Source of the DNA: a virus
Length of the DNA: 64,000 bases
Reading direction: 5' to 3' (one strand)
Virus record (IMG/VR): IMGVR_UViG_3300028563_000022
Span: 1 to 64,000 of that record
Positions 15,407 to 25,765 of the stretch are shown piece by piece. The notes under the pieces were generated by a model. That model was given only the letters and a program-made list of their open reading frames with translations. It was not told the DNA's origin and searched no databases. The first letter of the stretch is position 1. Each line of letters starts with the position of its first letter. Position numbers and translations under genes: made by a program.

Positions 15407-18400
15407 GTGGGTCAAGTCGTGGGTCAAGTCGGAAGCATCTATGTTGAGGTTCGCGGCGACATAAGCCAGCTTGACACAGACCTTCGCGCCGCCCGGGGCA
15501 TGGTCCGTGAAGCGGCCAATGATATCTCAGATTCGATGGCCAACGCCCTGAAGCCCAACCAGATCACCAGCGGCATCAGCTCGATGGTGGGTCGTTTCAG
15601 CGAGCTCTCCAACTACGCCAAGACTGCGGGCAAGTCCTTTGATGGCCTGGGGGTAAACCTCGGGGAACTCCAAAAGCTCACTGGCATGGCCTCGGATCAG
15701 TTTGGTAAGCTCCAGGCCCGGTTCCTCGAAGTGCAGGCAGTAAAGACCGCCGAGAATGCGCTCAAAGACATGGGCAACCGTCTTCAACTGACCTCCAGCG
15801 AAGTCCAGAAGATGGGAGAGCAGTTCAATCTGTCCAGCAACTCCATTAAGAAGGTGCAGGACGCCCTTACCGGGGCCACCAATGCTGGCAAGGGCTTTGG
15901 CAGCATCATTGAGAACACCTTTCTCTACGGCTCTGCCTATCGGCTGCTCGGTGCGATCCAGGAACTCCCGGGCGCGATCCTGGAAGCCTCGGCCAAGATG
16001 GAAGCCCTGCGCCGGTCCTTCGATGGCATTTTCGGCAATGAGGAAGGGCCCAAGCAGTTCGCCTACGCTGGCGAGATGGCCCGAAAGTATGGCAAGGACA
16101 TTGAGGGCCTGGCAGAGGGCTACAGAAAATTTTCGGCTGCGGCCGAGTTCATGGGTGTCTCGGTAGACACCACCAAGCGGGTCTTCGAGGCTGTTACCGA
16201 GGCCATCACCAAAACGGGTGGCACGTCCGAGGATGTGTCCACCTCCCTGGGTGCGCTTGAGCACATGATGTCCAAGGGCACCGTAACCGCCGAGGTTTTC
16301 CGCCGCCAATTCGCTTCTCACATTCCGGGAGCTATGAAGATCGGCGCAGAGGCCATGGGTGTCACCACCGCCGAGTTCAACCGGATGATGAAAGCGGGTG
16401 AGATCGCGTCCATGGACCTCATCCCCAAGCTCGTCGCCCCCCTGGAAAGGATGGCTGAGGGCTGGGAGAAATCCGCGGACACGGTGCTGGCCAACACCAA
16501 CCGCCTGAAGAACGACATGAAGTCCTTGGCGGACAGCGATGCCATACAGACCTGGGCCAACACCACCGTGAAGTTCATGGATAAGGTAATTAAAAAAGCG
16601 CAGGAAGTGGCTGATAGTCTAGAAAAGAACAGGAAGTTCGCCAGTCGGGATAGCTGGGGTGTGATGCCGGAGGGGGGCACAGACGACGAGAAACTTGCGG
16701 CCCTCAAGACCGTGGCGAACATGCCCGACCTTGATAAGATGAAGTTCTATAACTCCCAGCTTGAGGACTTAGGAAAAAAGCGGGAAGCCATAATTAGTGC
16801 CTACTACGCGCAAGGAGGAGGCTTAAACTCCTCTATTGGCGCCGCAATGCCCATAGACTCCCAGATGAATAACCTGGAGAGAATGAAGAAAGAACTTACC
16901 TGGGTAATGCAGTTGAAGGAGGCACTTGCTGACACAGAGAATCTTGCTAGCAAAGGCATAGAGGTAAAGACAAACACTGAGAAAGCTGAATGGCTCGCAA
17001 AGATGCTCAGTGACCTTACTGGCACTCTTTACACCGTTCATATCAGCACAGAGGTTAATACAGACCCCCTTATCAAAGCCATAAATCTAATCGACCGCCT
17101 CTACGCCAAGTCTGCGGAAAGCAAACTCGGGATGGCCACGGCGAGCATGGGTGTGCTCACACCAGAAACTCGTCAGGAACTCCAGGGGCGGATTGACGCT
17201 TCTCAGAGAGAACTCCGGGGGGCCACGGGGGATAGGGCGGTAGACCTTGCATCAGGAAGGTTGGACTCCGCGAAAGCTGCGCTGGACCACTTCGACATTT
17301 CTCTCGGGGAGGCAAAGAAGGAAGCGGCCGATGCGCAGAAAGCGGTATCAGCGCAAACGCAGTCCCGCGTTGACCCCTACTATGGAACGAGCCCCGGAGA
17401 GTTCCTGGGCTTGGGGGATAAGGCCAACGCCCGGACCTCAAAGTATTGGTCGGATTTCAACAAGAGTGGCATCTCCGCTAAAATGCTCGACCCTGACCCA
17501 GGTATCGCGCAGGTAGCCCGGGCCAAATGGGCGGCCATCAGCCAGGAATTGGCTGATGGCATCCAGAAGGATAAGGATGCTGCGGCCAAGAAGGCCATGG
17601 GCGCCGCGCGCCATGACCTCCAGGTTGAGAAGCTCGGCGACACGGTTGACAACTACATCAACAAGAGTCTGAGCGGGGCAAACAGCGACCCCCTTCAAGC
17701 GAAGTTCGACGACATCCACCAGAAGGTCCAGGGCCTCTTGTCCAGGGCCAAGGAACTTTCCCTCCAGGGGGGCGTTTCGGTCCAGGAGTTCACGGACAAG
17801 CTGAAGCCAGCGGAAGAAGCTGCAAGGCAACTGGCCGCCCAGAACCAGATCGAGACTCTCTTTCCCTACCTGAAGAAGGACGCCGCACTCCAGGGCTTCT
17901 GGAATGACATCTATTTCCACTACGACTACATGGACGCCGCAGCCAAGAAGCTGGGCACCACCGTCAAGGAAATGTGGGATAAGATGAGTGGGGTGGGGGT
18001 CTACAAGGTGGACCTGAGCAACCTCAAGAGCGCCATGGCCTACGCCGGCAACTTCGGGGATTATTCCAAAGCTTACAAAGCGGTGAGTGCCAAAGAGTAT
18101 CAGGACAATGGAGAGCAGGAACAAAAAGTATGGTTAGACCTCGCAAATACTTATGACACCTTGTCTTCCAAGATGCTCGAAACCCGCTCGGCCATGTACG
18201 ACCGCGTGGTGGCCAAGGCCAAAGCTGCTGGCTATGATGAAGCCACAGCCACCAAGTACGCGCAGCTCGCACAGGAAAAGGATGCCCAGGCCAATCTCGC
18301 CAAGAGCCTGAACTACGCAGGCAGCTTTGGGGAGTACGCCGGAGGCCGGGCGCTCCAGGATACTGGGGTAGGGACCAAGCTGAGCAAGAGCCTGGACGAT

Positions 18401-21292
18401 TGGGAGAAATACTACAAAGACCTCAAGTCCATGGCTGAAACCTGGGAGAATGACGCCAGGAGTAGTGTTGCTGGTTTTCTGGACGCTGCAATCAGCGGGA
18501 ATACCAAGAAGGCCGAAGAGTCCTGGAAGGACATGCTGGCCAAGATGCGCAAGGACTTGTTGGACGCCCTCGTCACGATGACGATGGACGTGGCCAAGCA
18601 CAACATCTTCCAGCCTCTAGCGGCAGGGGTGCTGGGCGCAGCGGTTCCCGGTGCCAGCGATAAAGCGAGTGCAGCCAATGGCCTAGCAGGCACCCAGTCA
18701 ACTCTTTCCGCCATGCTCCCCGCTACCAGGCAGTATGGTTTAACAGGACTTATCGGGGGAACTGCCGGGGCGCCTTCCCTCATCAGCGCCCTGACCTCCA
18801 ACTCCGGGAGTTCCGGCAGTTCCAATGCTTCCTCCTCGTTCTTGACTGGCGGTGGAGGGGGATCGGACGCGAGTTCCTACTCCAGTGGCTTGTCCATGGT
18901 GGTGAGCGCGGGGGGAATGACCTCGGACCAGCAGGCCCAGGCCGCTACCCTCGTTTCGCAGTATGGCATCTCGCCGGATGTGGCCACCCAGATTGCCATG
19001 TCCAGCGGCTCACCTTTTGGGGCGAGCACGGGTGCGGATAAGTCAACCTCGTCTTCTTCCTCTGGTTCTGATCTTCTTTCTGACCTTGGCTACGCCAAGA
19101 GCTTATACAGCCTCGCCACCAGCGGGTCTTCCGCTGCCACATCTTTGGGCTCTTGGACCCCCGCTGCGGGTGCCGACTATTCCACTTGGACCGCCGGTTC
19201 TGGTGGGGCGACGGGCACTGCGACTGGCTCGACGCTCATGGGTGTGGCCGGTTCTGCTCTCGCAGCTGGTGGAATTGGGTACCTGGCCGGCGGCTACATG
19301 GAGCCCCAGGGTTCCGGAGCCAGTATCGCGGGTGGCCTAACAGGCGCAGCCGTTGGTGGGACGCTGGCACTGACAGGATTGGAGACGGGACTCGCCGCCA
19401 CCGGCTACGGGGCTATTGCCGCCCTCGCGATAGCCGCCATCACGGCCTTAGCCTCTCCATCCACCGAGTCAACCAATCCCAACGGAAGCAACGGGAACAC
19501 CATTTCGATTCCAGCTGGGACGGCGCTCCAGGGATACTCCCCCCTGTGGGGCTATGAGGGCTTCACACAGACGACGACCGGATCATTTGGTTCTGGCGGC
19601 ACGAAGCATTTCACGGAGCCGACCACCGCTGACCCTGCGCTGACCAAGCAATGGAACCAGGCCATGAACACCCAAACCGCCGGCCTCACTGGCGGCCTGA
19701 ATGCCCTTGGTGTGGGAACTTCCGCGCTCGATAACTACAGCTTCCCCGTAGACTTCGACATCAACTCGTCGAATCTCCAGCAGGCGGCCGTCAATATAAG
19801 CACGGACATGGCCAAGACGGCGATCCAGGCGAGTGCGCTCTCTCAGTCCTTCCAAAATGCACTTGAGCCCGGCGAAGACTACATCGACGAAATCACCCGC
19901 ATATCCGCAGCTTATGCGACCACCAATGTCGCCGCACAGCAAGCCGGAACAAGTCTGGCGGCCCTGTCCGGTAGCAGCGACTCAGTTGGGCAAGGTGACT
20001 GGGCCAGTCAGGTCGGGGCACTCATGGGTGGGAACTCGAATGTCTCAACAGCATTCCAGAATATCGCCAATGCGCAGTCCAAGCCCGCGTTGGCCGCCTC
20101 CAACCTGAGTGCCTATGGCTCCCAGGCTGACACCGCCATCAGCCTGATTGGAAACCCGGACCTGAACAAGTCCAACTTCTGGGGCAGCTACGGCCAGGCC
20201 ATGCAAAGCCCCATGGACCCGGCCACCTTCCAAGCCTGGGCCAACGCCGCCGCGTGGATGGGTCAGTTTAACGCCGCCGAGCAGCAGGCTGGCGCGACGA
20301 TCCAGCAGGTCAACAACCTCCAGATTCAGGGACTTCAGGCCCAGCTCCAGGCCGTGCAGAGCGTCAAGGTCATGGTTGATGGCCTCGATCAGAGTGTCCA
20401 GAGTGCCTATTCCTCAGTCAACGCTCTGAGCAACACACTGACCTCGACTCTCCAAGGGCTCCAGTGGAGTTCCTCCCTGAGCCCCAACACGCCCATGCAG
20501 ACCTACAGTCAGCAGAGCGCGTATTACCAGCAGCTCAAGGGGAACGTGGCTGGGGAAGACCCGAGCAGCATCACCTACAGCCAGGACATCCAGAAGCTCA
20601 CTTCATTTGCTCAGACCTTCCTGACCACGAGCAAGTCGGTCAATGGCATGAGCCAGGCGTATTACAATGACTACAACGATGTTACTCAGACGCTCCAGAA
20701 CTTACAAACGCCCATTGACGCTCAGCTCGCGGCCCTCAAAAGCCAACTCCAGGACCAGGATGCCCTGGTCAACTCGGCCAATGAGCAGATCACCCAGCTC
20801 CAGCTCGCCAACACGAGCATCTCCCTGACCAATACTGCGATCACGGTGCTCGGCCAGGACACCGTGACGGGCTTCAATAACCTGTCCAGCGCCATGGCCC
20901 AGATCGCGGGTGTCGTGACAACCCTCCAGGCTCAGTACAGCTTAACAACCATCCTCGGTCAGACCCTTGGTCTTCCCGGCTTCGCAGCTGGTGGTTACCA
21001 TACCGGAGGCTGGCGCATCGTTGGTGAGAATGGCCCCGAACTGGAAGCCACTGGCGCCGCGACGATATTCAACGCGCAAACGACGAAGGCCATTTTCAGC
21101 GGCGGCCAGCCTGCGGCGTCCAAGAGCTCATCGGGTCCCGATCTTTCCCACGCTGCACTCATCCAGAGCAACAAGATTGCGGCCCAGGGCCACAAGGCCG
21201 TGGCCGGCGGCATCGCGGAGTCCAACCGGCATCTCGCCGGGCTCCACAACCACGCGAAGCTCGCCGCTGCGCGGCCCGCGAGGGCCAGATAG
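15407..21292 (+). CDS. Tail tape measure protein
   Basis: A 1961-aa protein, by far the longest gene, which sets tail length and passes into the host envelope during DNA entry. The N-terminal 400 residues are helical with the tape-measure core (GTVTAEVFRRQFASHIPGA). Two long coiled regions follow, then a Ser/Gly-rich stretch and hydrophobic helices near 1280-1370 that could cross the inner membrane. The end has GGYHTGGWRIVGENGPE, common in tape measure proteins. The start is uncertain: a 12-bp direct duplication offers GTG at 15407 or 15419. Confidence 0.92.
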   Translation: MGQVVGQVGSIYVEVRGDISQLDTDLRAARGMVREAANDISDSMANALKPNQITSGISSMVGRFSELSNYAKTAGKSFDGLGVNLGELQKLTGMASDQFGKLQARFLEVQAVKTAENALKDMGNRLQLTSSEVQKMGEQFNLSSNSIKKVQDALTGATNAGKGFGSIIENTFLYGSAYRLLGAIQELPGAILEASAKMEALRRSFDGIFGNEEGPKQFAYAGEMARKYGKDIEGLAEGYRKFSAAAEFMGVSVDTTKRVFEAVTEAITKTGGTSEDVSTSLGALEHMMSKGTVTAEVFRRQFASHIPGAMKIGAEAMGVTTAEFNRMMKAGEIASMDLIPKLVAPLERMAEGWEKSADTVLANTNRLKNDMKSLADSDAIQTWANTTVKFMDKVIKKAQEVADSLEKNRKFASRDSWGVMPEGGTDDEKLAALKTVANMPDLDKMKFYNSQLEDLGKKREAIISAYYAQGGGLNSSIGAAMPIDSQMNNLERMKKELTWVMQLKEALADTENLASKGIEVKTNTEKAEWLAKMLSDLTGTLYTVHISTEVNTDPLIKAINLIDRLYAKSAESKLGMATASMGVLTPETRQELQGRIDASQRELRGATGDRAVDLASGRLDSAKAALDHFDISLGEAKKEAADAQKAVSAQTQSRVDPYYGTSPGEFLGLGDKANARTSKYWSDFNKSGISAKMLDPDPGIAQVARAKWAAISQELADGIQKDKDAAAKKAMGAARHDLQVEKLGDTVDNYINKSLSGANSDPLQAKFDDIHQKVQGLLSRAKELSLQGGVSVQEFTDKLKPAEEAARQLAAQNQIETLFPYLKKDAALQGFWNDIYFHYDYMDAAAKKLGTTVKEMWDKMSGVGVYKVDLSNLKSAMAYAGNFGDYSKAYKAVSAKEYQDNGEQEQKVWLDLANTYDTLSSKMLETRSAMYDRVVAKAKAAGYDEATATKYAQLAQEKDAQANLAKSLNYAGSFGEYAGGRALQDTGVGTKLSKSLDDWEKYYKDLKSMAETWENDARSSVAGFLDAAISGNTKKAEESWKDMLAKMRKDLLDALVTMTMDVAKHNIFQPLAAGVLGAAVPGASDKASAANGLAGTQSTLSAMLPATRQYGLTGLIGGTAGAPSLISALTSNSGSSGSSNASSSFLTGGGGGSDASSYSSGLSMVVSAGGMTSDQQAQAATLVSQYGISPDVATQIAMSSGSPFGASTGADKSTSSSSSGSDLLSDLGYAKSLYSLATSGSSAATSLGSWTPAAGADYSTWTAGSGGATGTATGSTLMGVAGSALAAGGIGYLAGGYMEPQGSGASIAGGLTGAAVGGTLALTGLETGLAATGYGAIAALAIAAITALASPSTESTNPNGSNGNTISIPAGTALQGYSPLWGYEGFTQTTTGSFGSGGTKHFTEPTTADPALTKQWNQAMNTQTAGLTGGLNALGVGTSALDNYSFPVDFDINSSNLQQAAVNISTDMAKTAIQASALSQSFQNALEPGEDYIDEITRISAAYATTNVAAQQAGTSLAALSGSSDSVGQGDWASQVGALMGGNSNVSTAFQNIANAQSKPALAASNLSAYGSQADTAISLIGNPDLNKSNFWGSYGQAMQSPMDPATFQAWANAAAWMGQFNAAEQQAGATIQQVNNLQIQGLQAQLQAVQSVKVMVDGLDQSVQSAYSSVNALSNTLTSTLQGLQWSSSLSPNTPMQTYSQQSAYYQQLKGNVAGEDPSSITYSQDIQKLTSFAQTFLTTSKSVNGMSQAYYNDYNDVTQTLQNLQTPIDAQLAALKSQLQDQDALVNSANEQITQLQLANTSISLTNTAITVLGQDTVTGFNNLSSAMAQIAGVVTTLQAQYSLTTILGQTLGLPGFAAGGYHTGGWRIVGENGPELEATGAATIFNAQTTKAIFSGGQPAASKSSSGPDLSHAALIQSNKIAAQGHKAVAGGIAESNRHLAGLHNHAKLAAARPARAR

Positions 21293-21294
21293 CC

Positions 21295-23484
21295 ATGCTC
21301 ATCTACCTCATGGAGATGACCTACTACGACGCCACGAGCCTGGTGCCCGTAACGCTTTACTACTCCTCCGGCCAGCAGGGCTACACCACGTTGCCCACCG
21401 ACGCACCAGCCAACCAGTTCTATGAGCCGAGGCTCAAGGTGCCGCTGAACTACCAGTGTTCCACCTTCAAGGATGGCCTCAAAGGAGGCTCGGCCGATGG
21501 CGGGTATGGTGTGGCCGAACTCCTGAACCTCGATGGCTTCTTTGACCAGTTCTTGACTCAGAACTGGGATGGTCACCCGGTTCGCTTGCTCTACGGTGAC
21601 GACGCGGGGCCCTACGCGAATTTCAATGTCCTACTCACAGGGGTGATGTGCCAACCCGAGTTCACCTGGCGCATGATGAACTTGAAGGTGCGGGATTACA
21701 CCGAATTTTTCGACAAGCCCATCTCGCAGTTCAATTACCTCGGGAATAACGTGGCCGGGGTTGGCATCGAGGGAACACCCACCGACCTTATGGGTAAGAG
21801 CAAGCCTATGGCTTTCGGCGCGTGTCCCAACGTCACGCCCTCCTGGGTGTCGCAGAGTGGCCTGATCTACCAAGTCCACAATGGGCCAATCAAGGCTGTG
21901 GATGCCGTCTACAGCAATGGTATTTCTCTCCCGCTGGACACGAGCATAGGGACTGGCGGGGATTGCGCCAATCTGGCTGCCTTGCAGGCAGCGACCCCTG
22001 GAGCCGGGAAGTACATAACCTGTCTGGCCATCGGCTGCTTCGCCACCTCGGGCGGTGCGGCGTCCACAGCAATCACCGCAGACATCCGTGGCGACAATAC
22101 AGGGGGTGTCTACGTCAGCACCGTGGCGGATATTTGCCAGCGGATAGTCACCACCTACACGCAGCGCCCGCGGAAGAACTACCTCCCTTGGTCCGAGGCC
22201 TTTGGCTCCGGGGCTTGGACAAGCAGCGGCTTTTCTGTCGTGTTAAACCCGGCAGTCACTCCGCCTATCGCCGGAATGGGCCTGGCCCAGCTCACCGGGG
22301 CCGCCAACAGCAGCTTCTCCTATACGCTGGCCTTGGGCACCGGGATGTTCTGTTTTTCGCCACACCTTCAGGGTGCGGGTTCAGTAAGGCTCATGATTTC
22401 AGACCCCGCGAACGAAGCCAACAACGTCTCGGCGGATTTCAACCTGGCCACGGGTATCTGGTCCAATGTGCTGGCTAATGGCCTGGCTGTGGGCCCGCAG
22501 TACACCGCAACAGGGTTCATAACTGCGGCCGGCGTAATCCAGACCCCCAACGGCTTCTGGCGCTGCTGGGTCGCGGGGCAACCGAACTCTTCCTTCACCA
22601 ATCTGAAGGTCAAGGTCATCACCCTGGATGGCTCCCCCATCGTCATCGGTGGCAGCCAGGTTGAGGCCTATTCCAGCCCGGCGCTCTACACCGGGCCAAC
22701 AACCGGCACTGCGGCCGGGTCGGATAGCACGGGTTCGTACTACGCGATTGGGTATGATCCAATTCAAGGACCGGGCATCAACGCCGCGAGTTTCGCCGCG
22801 TTCAAGACCGTAGCCCCATACGAGGTGAACTTCTACGTGGCCGCAGGGGACACCACGACCTCTGGGGATGTCATGAATGCCCTCTGTCAGAGCGTTGGTG
22901 GCTGGTGGGGATTCGACCGCAGCGGCAACATGGTGGTGGGCCAGTTCAATAAGCCTTTGGGCACGGCCACGCCGGTCCAGACCTTCACCCCCTGGTATAT
23001 CCTCCAAGACACATTCGACAGGTCAGCGCCGTTTGACAGCAAAGATGGTGCCCCTGCTTTCCGGGTGGTCCTCCAGTGCGTTTGCAACTGGACCCCGCAG
23101 GCCCAGTCTACCCTGGCTTCGAGCCTGTGGCTTGGGAACCCTACGCGGGTCGCTTGGTTGGCCCAGCAGTGGCGCCAGGCCAGGTATGAAGACATCACGA
23201 TCCTCTACCAGCATCCTTTAGCTTGTGAGCTGGATTTCACTACGTACCTCACTCAGCAGGCCGATGCCACGGCTGAGTGCCAACGCCTTCTGGCCATGTA
23301 CTCGGGCCACATGGACAAGTTCACATTTACAACAAAGATGGATTACGCTATCGGTGTGACTGTTGGTTCGATAGTGAACATCATGATTCCGCGCTTTGGG
23401 CTTACAAACGGAAAGAACTTTCAGGTTATTAGTATGACAGAAGCGCACGAAACAGGGCACGTAACAATCGGCGTACTGGGTTAA
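21295..23484 (+). CDS. Large tail-tip protein
   Basis: A 729-aa protein directly after the tape measure, where siphophages encode distal tail or hub proteins. Residues 1-180 have regular beta structure; about 290-450 has the strand pattern of a concanavalin/lectin-like domain (WSEAFGSGAWTSSGFSV onward), a possible carbohydrate-binding insert; the C-terminus has a hub-like EAHETGHVTIGVLG. I cannot place it in a named family. Confidence 0.6.
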   Translation: MLIYLMEMTYYDATSLVPVTLYYSSGQQGYTTLPTDAPANQFYEPRLKVPLNYQCSTFKDGLKGGSADGGYGVAELLNLDGFFDQFLTQNWDGHPVRLLYGDDAGPYANFNVLLTGVMCQPEFTWRMMNLKVRDYTEFFDKPISQFNYLGNNVAGVGIEGTPTDLMGKSKPMAFGACPNVTPSWVSQSGLIYQVHNGPIKAVDAVYSNGISLPLDTSIGTGGDCANLAALQAATPGAGKYITCLAIGCFATSGGAASTAITADIRGDNTGGVYVSTVADICQRIVTTYTQRPRKNYLPWSEAFGSGAWTSSGFSVVLNPAVTPPIAGMGLAQLTGAANSSFSYTLALGTGMFCFSPHLQGAGSVRLMISDPANEANNVSADFNLATGIWSNVLANGLAVGPQYTATGFITAAGVIQTPNGFWRCWVAGQPNSSFTNLKVKVITLDGSPIVIGGSQVEAYSSPALYTGPTTGTAAGSDSTGSYYAIGYDPIQGPGINAASFAAFKTVAPYEVNFYVAAGDTTTSGDVMNALCQSVGGWWGFDRSGNMVVGQFNKPLGTATPVQTFTPWYILQDTFDRSAPFDSKDGAPAFRVVLQCVCNWTPQAQSTLASSLWLGNPTRVAWLAQQWRQARYEDITILYQHPLACELDFTTYLTQQADATAECQRLLAMYSGHMDKFTFTTKMDYAIGVTVGSIVNIMIPRFGLTNGKNFQVISMTEAHETGHVTIGVLG

Positions 23485-23486
23485 TC

Positions 23487-24401
23487 ATGGCGAAGTGCAT
23501 GTTGGCTTTCCCGAACAGGAGTGACACGGGCATCGTGACAGGTGCTCCTTTCGCTGCTGGGCTTCCGGCCGCCAACTTGCAAACTCGTTTTCTCTCTCAG
23601 TACGCGCGCACCACCTCAACTGTCTTGTTTAACCCGACTCCGGCCCTTCCTGACGGATCACAGTGTTCGATGGTCGTGAACGTGAATTTCGGACTAGCGC
23701 GGTATGTGACGGCCCTGGCCCTGGTGAAGCATAATTTCAGTCTCTCGTCCCAGGCCAGGCTCATTCTTTGGACAGATGCCACCCAGACCACCGCTCTGTA
23801 TGACTCCGCTTGGCAGCCCGTCTGGCCCCGCTGGTATGATACTACCTCACTGCGTTGGAAATCGAGCAACTTCCTTTTCGGTCGGATAAGCCTCGATGAT
23901 TTTGGGAATGTGCCAGCCATCTTCCTCCAGGTCATCCAGGCAAGCAGTGGCTCGGCGTCCGCCTTCTCGGCCCAGTATGCCAGCATCTACGTAAGTGACC
24001 CGACGAACACCGCCGGGTTCCTCCAGGCCGGGCGCCTTTATATGGCTGAGGATTGGACCCCGACGCACAATTTCACCTACGGCAACGCCTCCATAAGCTG
24101 GGTTGATCCCTCCGTTGTGGATACCGCGCTCGGCGGGACGGAGTATTTTGAGCCACGGAGCATGTACCGCGAGGTCACCTTCACGTTGCCATACTTGGGC
24201 CTTGTGGAAGGTGTCTCAAAGGCCTTCGGGCTGACCCGCAACCGGGGTGTAACAGGTGACTTCCTATTTATATGGGACCCGGCTGTTCCGCAGCTCATGC
24301 AACAAAGGTCCTTTGTTGGGCGCTTGGAATCCATCAATCCTCTTGATTACCCAATGTTCAATCTGACTTCCATGGCATTCAAGATCAAGGAGCTCGTATA
24401 A
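23487..24401 (+). CDS. Tail-tip structural protein
   Basis: A 304-aa protein starting 3 nt after the previous gene and sharing its stop region with the next start. Mainly beta structure with repeated aromatic strands. Context suggests a distal tail or baseplate component. A copy of the dispersed motif (GTCTTGTTTAACCCGAC, 23632-23648) lies inside the coding sequence, unlike most copies, which sit between genes. Confidence 0.55.
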   Translation: MAKCMLAFPNRSDTGIVTGAPFAAGLPAANLQTRFLSQYARTTSTVLFNPTPALPDGSQCSMVVNVNFGLARYVTALALVKHNFSLSSQARLILWTDATQTTALYDSAWQPVWPRWYDTTSLRWKSSNFLFGRISLDDFGNVPAIFLQVIQASSGSASAFSAQYASIYVSDPTNTAGFLQAGRLYMAEDWTPTHNFTYGNASISWVDPSVVDTALGGTEYFEPRSMYREVTFTLPYLGLVEGVSKAFGLTRNRGVTGDFLFIWDPAVPQLMQQRSFVGRLESINPLDYPMFNLTSMAFKIKELV

Positions 24402-25048
24402 TGGCTGTCACGCTTGCCGCAACGGCGGCTATCCGCTGCTCGCTCGGGTATAATGGCACGGGGAATGGAGTTTGCGGCTGGAATAATGAGCCTTACGACC
24501 CAAACACCAATCCAGGCGGGATGGATGGCAACGGGGTGGGAATAAACTGGGTCAACATGGCGGCTGACCTCGTGGCCTTGGGTGCCAGCTCGGCCATGGC
24601 TGCATCCATCGCGGCGAGCTATTCGGCCAACTCTACCGGCTGGACCGTGGAAACGCACACGCCGATCCAGTTCATTTCATCCACACAGTTTTCCGTAGGC
24701 GGCGGCGTTGACCTGAGCATGAGCATTTACAAGGTCAACCGGGCGCTAGCCCTCACGCAGTCGAGCAGCGGCTACTGCTACGTGAGCGGGGCCAGCTACA
24801 ACTCGGGAACCGGGAAAACGACTGTCACCGTCATGGGCGGCGTCGCTGTCGACAGTGGGCTCTCGGCGCTCAGCTTCGGGCAAGACCCGGCCAACGACCC
24901 GTATACATCGGCGCTCGTCGGAGCAACGGCGACCACTTCGGGAACGAGTGGACCGGTCCCGGCCGCCCTCGCAGGCCAAGAAAACTCTCACCTCTGCGGT
25001 GACGCAACATTCCACGACGCGGCAGTCGACGCGCAAATCTGGAGTTAG
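24401..25048 (+). CDS. Tail-associated hypothetical protein
   Basis: A 215-aa protein, Ser/Thr/Gly-rich with short beta strands and low charge, typical of virion surface proteins. It overlaps the previous gene by 1 nt. No domain recognised. Confidence 0.5.
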   Translation: MAVTLAATAAIRCSLGYNGTGNGVCGWNNEPYDPNTNPGGMDGNGVGINWVNMAADLVALGASSAMAASIAASYSANSTGWTVETHTPIQFISSTQFSVGGGVDLSMSIYKVNRALALTQSSSGYCYVSGASYNSGTGKTTVTVMGGVAVDSGLSALSFGQDPANDPYTSALVGATATTSGTSGPVPAALAGQENSHLCGDATFHDAAVDAQIWS

Positions 25049-25051
25049 ACC

Positions 25052-25765
25052 ATGGCACTCAGAGTACCCCTTTCCGCCGCTCCGACTGGCAATGTCGGCA
25101 TGAGCCCGGCCTACAACACGAGCAACAACACTGCCTTCGTGCTCGGAACGAATCTTTCCGACTTCCATGTTGCGGCCGGAACCGATGAGATGAATGTCGA
25201 GGTGTGCAATATCGACACAGCCCCCCACCAGCTCGTGGGTGCTTTCCACTACGGGGCCATCGTCTCGCCGGATGACACGTTTTACCAGACCATCGCGCCA
25301 CAGAGCGGATGGCAGCGCATCATTGCCGGAGAGATCATGCTCGCTGGCCTGGGCCTGGCATTCGGTACTCAGCTCTCAACGGACAACGGATTTCTCAACT
25401 TCCGAGGCTTCGCAAACCGGATCATGGGCGACGCGCGCAAACTGCCACTCAGCCAGGCCGGGGCCTACAACAAGAATATCAAGCTGGCCGCCACTGCTAC
25501 GGACCTTCATTACGCCGTGACGGGTACGGCTCAGATGGATGAAATCTACGTCAACCTGACCAATACGAGCACGAACCCGGTCAAGGTCACGCTGAACGTC
25601 GGGGGAACCACCTCGGTTTGCCAGACCATCCTAACCATTCCGGGCCAGACAGGATGGAACGTGGGCCTTGTTGGGGAATCCCTCAACAATGGATTGCATG
25701 TGTCCGCCCTGGCCGCGACTGCCAATGTCATAAACGCCCGGGGCTGGGCCAACAGGATTTCCTAA
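25052..25765 (+). CDS. Tail protein with internally duplicated domain
   Basis: A 237-aa protein whose two halves look related: each ends in a GW...GE..L..GL...A...N..N.RG.ANRI pattern (FRGFANRI and ARGWANRI). This suggests duplication of a beta-sandwich of about 80-110 residues, as seen in fibre or receptor-binding proteins. Its TAA overlaps the next ATG. Confidence 0.5.
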   Translation: MALRVPLSAAPTGNVGMSPAYNTSNNTAFVLGTNLSDFHVAAGTDEMNVEVCNIDTAPHQLVGAFHYGAIVSPDDTFYQTIAPQSGWQRIIAGEIMLAGLGLAFGTQLSTDNGFLNFRGFANRIMGDARKLPLSQAGAYNKNIKLAATATDLHYAVTGTAQMDEIYVNLTNTSTNPVKVTLNVGGTTSVCQTILTIPGQTGWNVGLVGESLNNGLHVSALAATANVINARGWANRIS

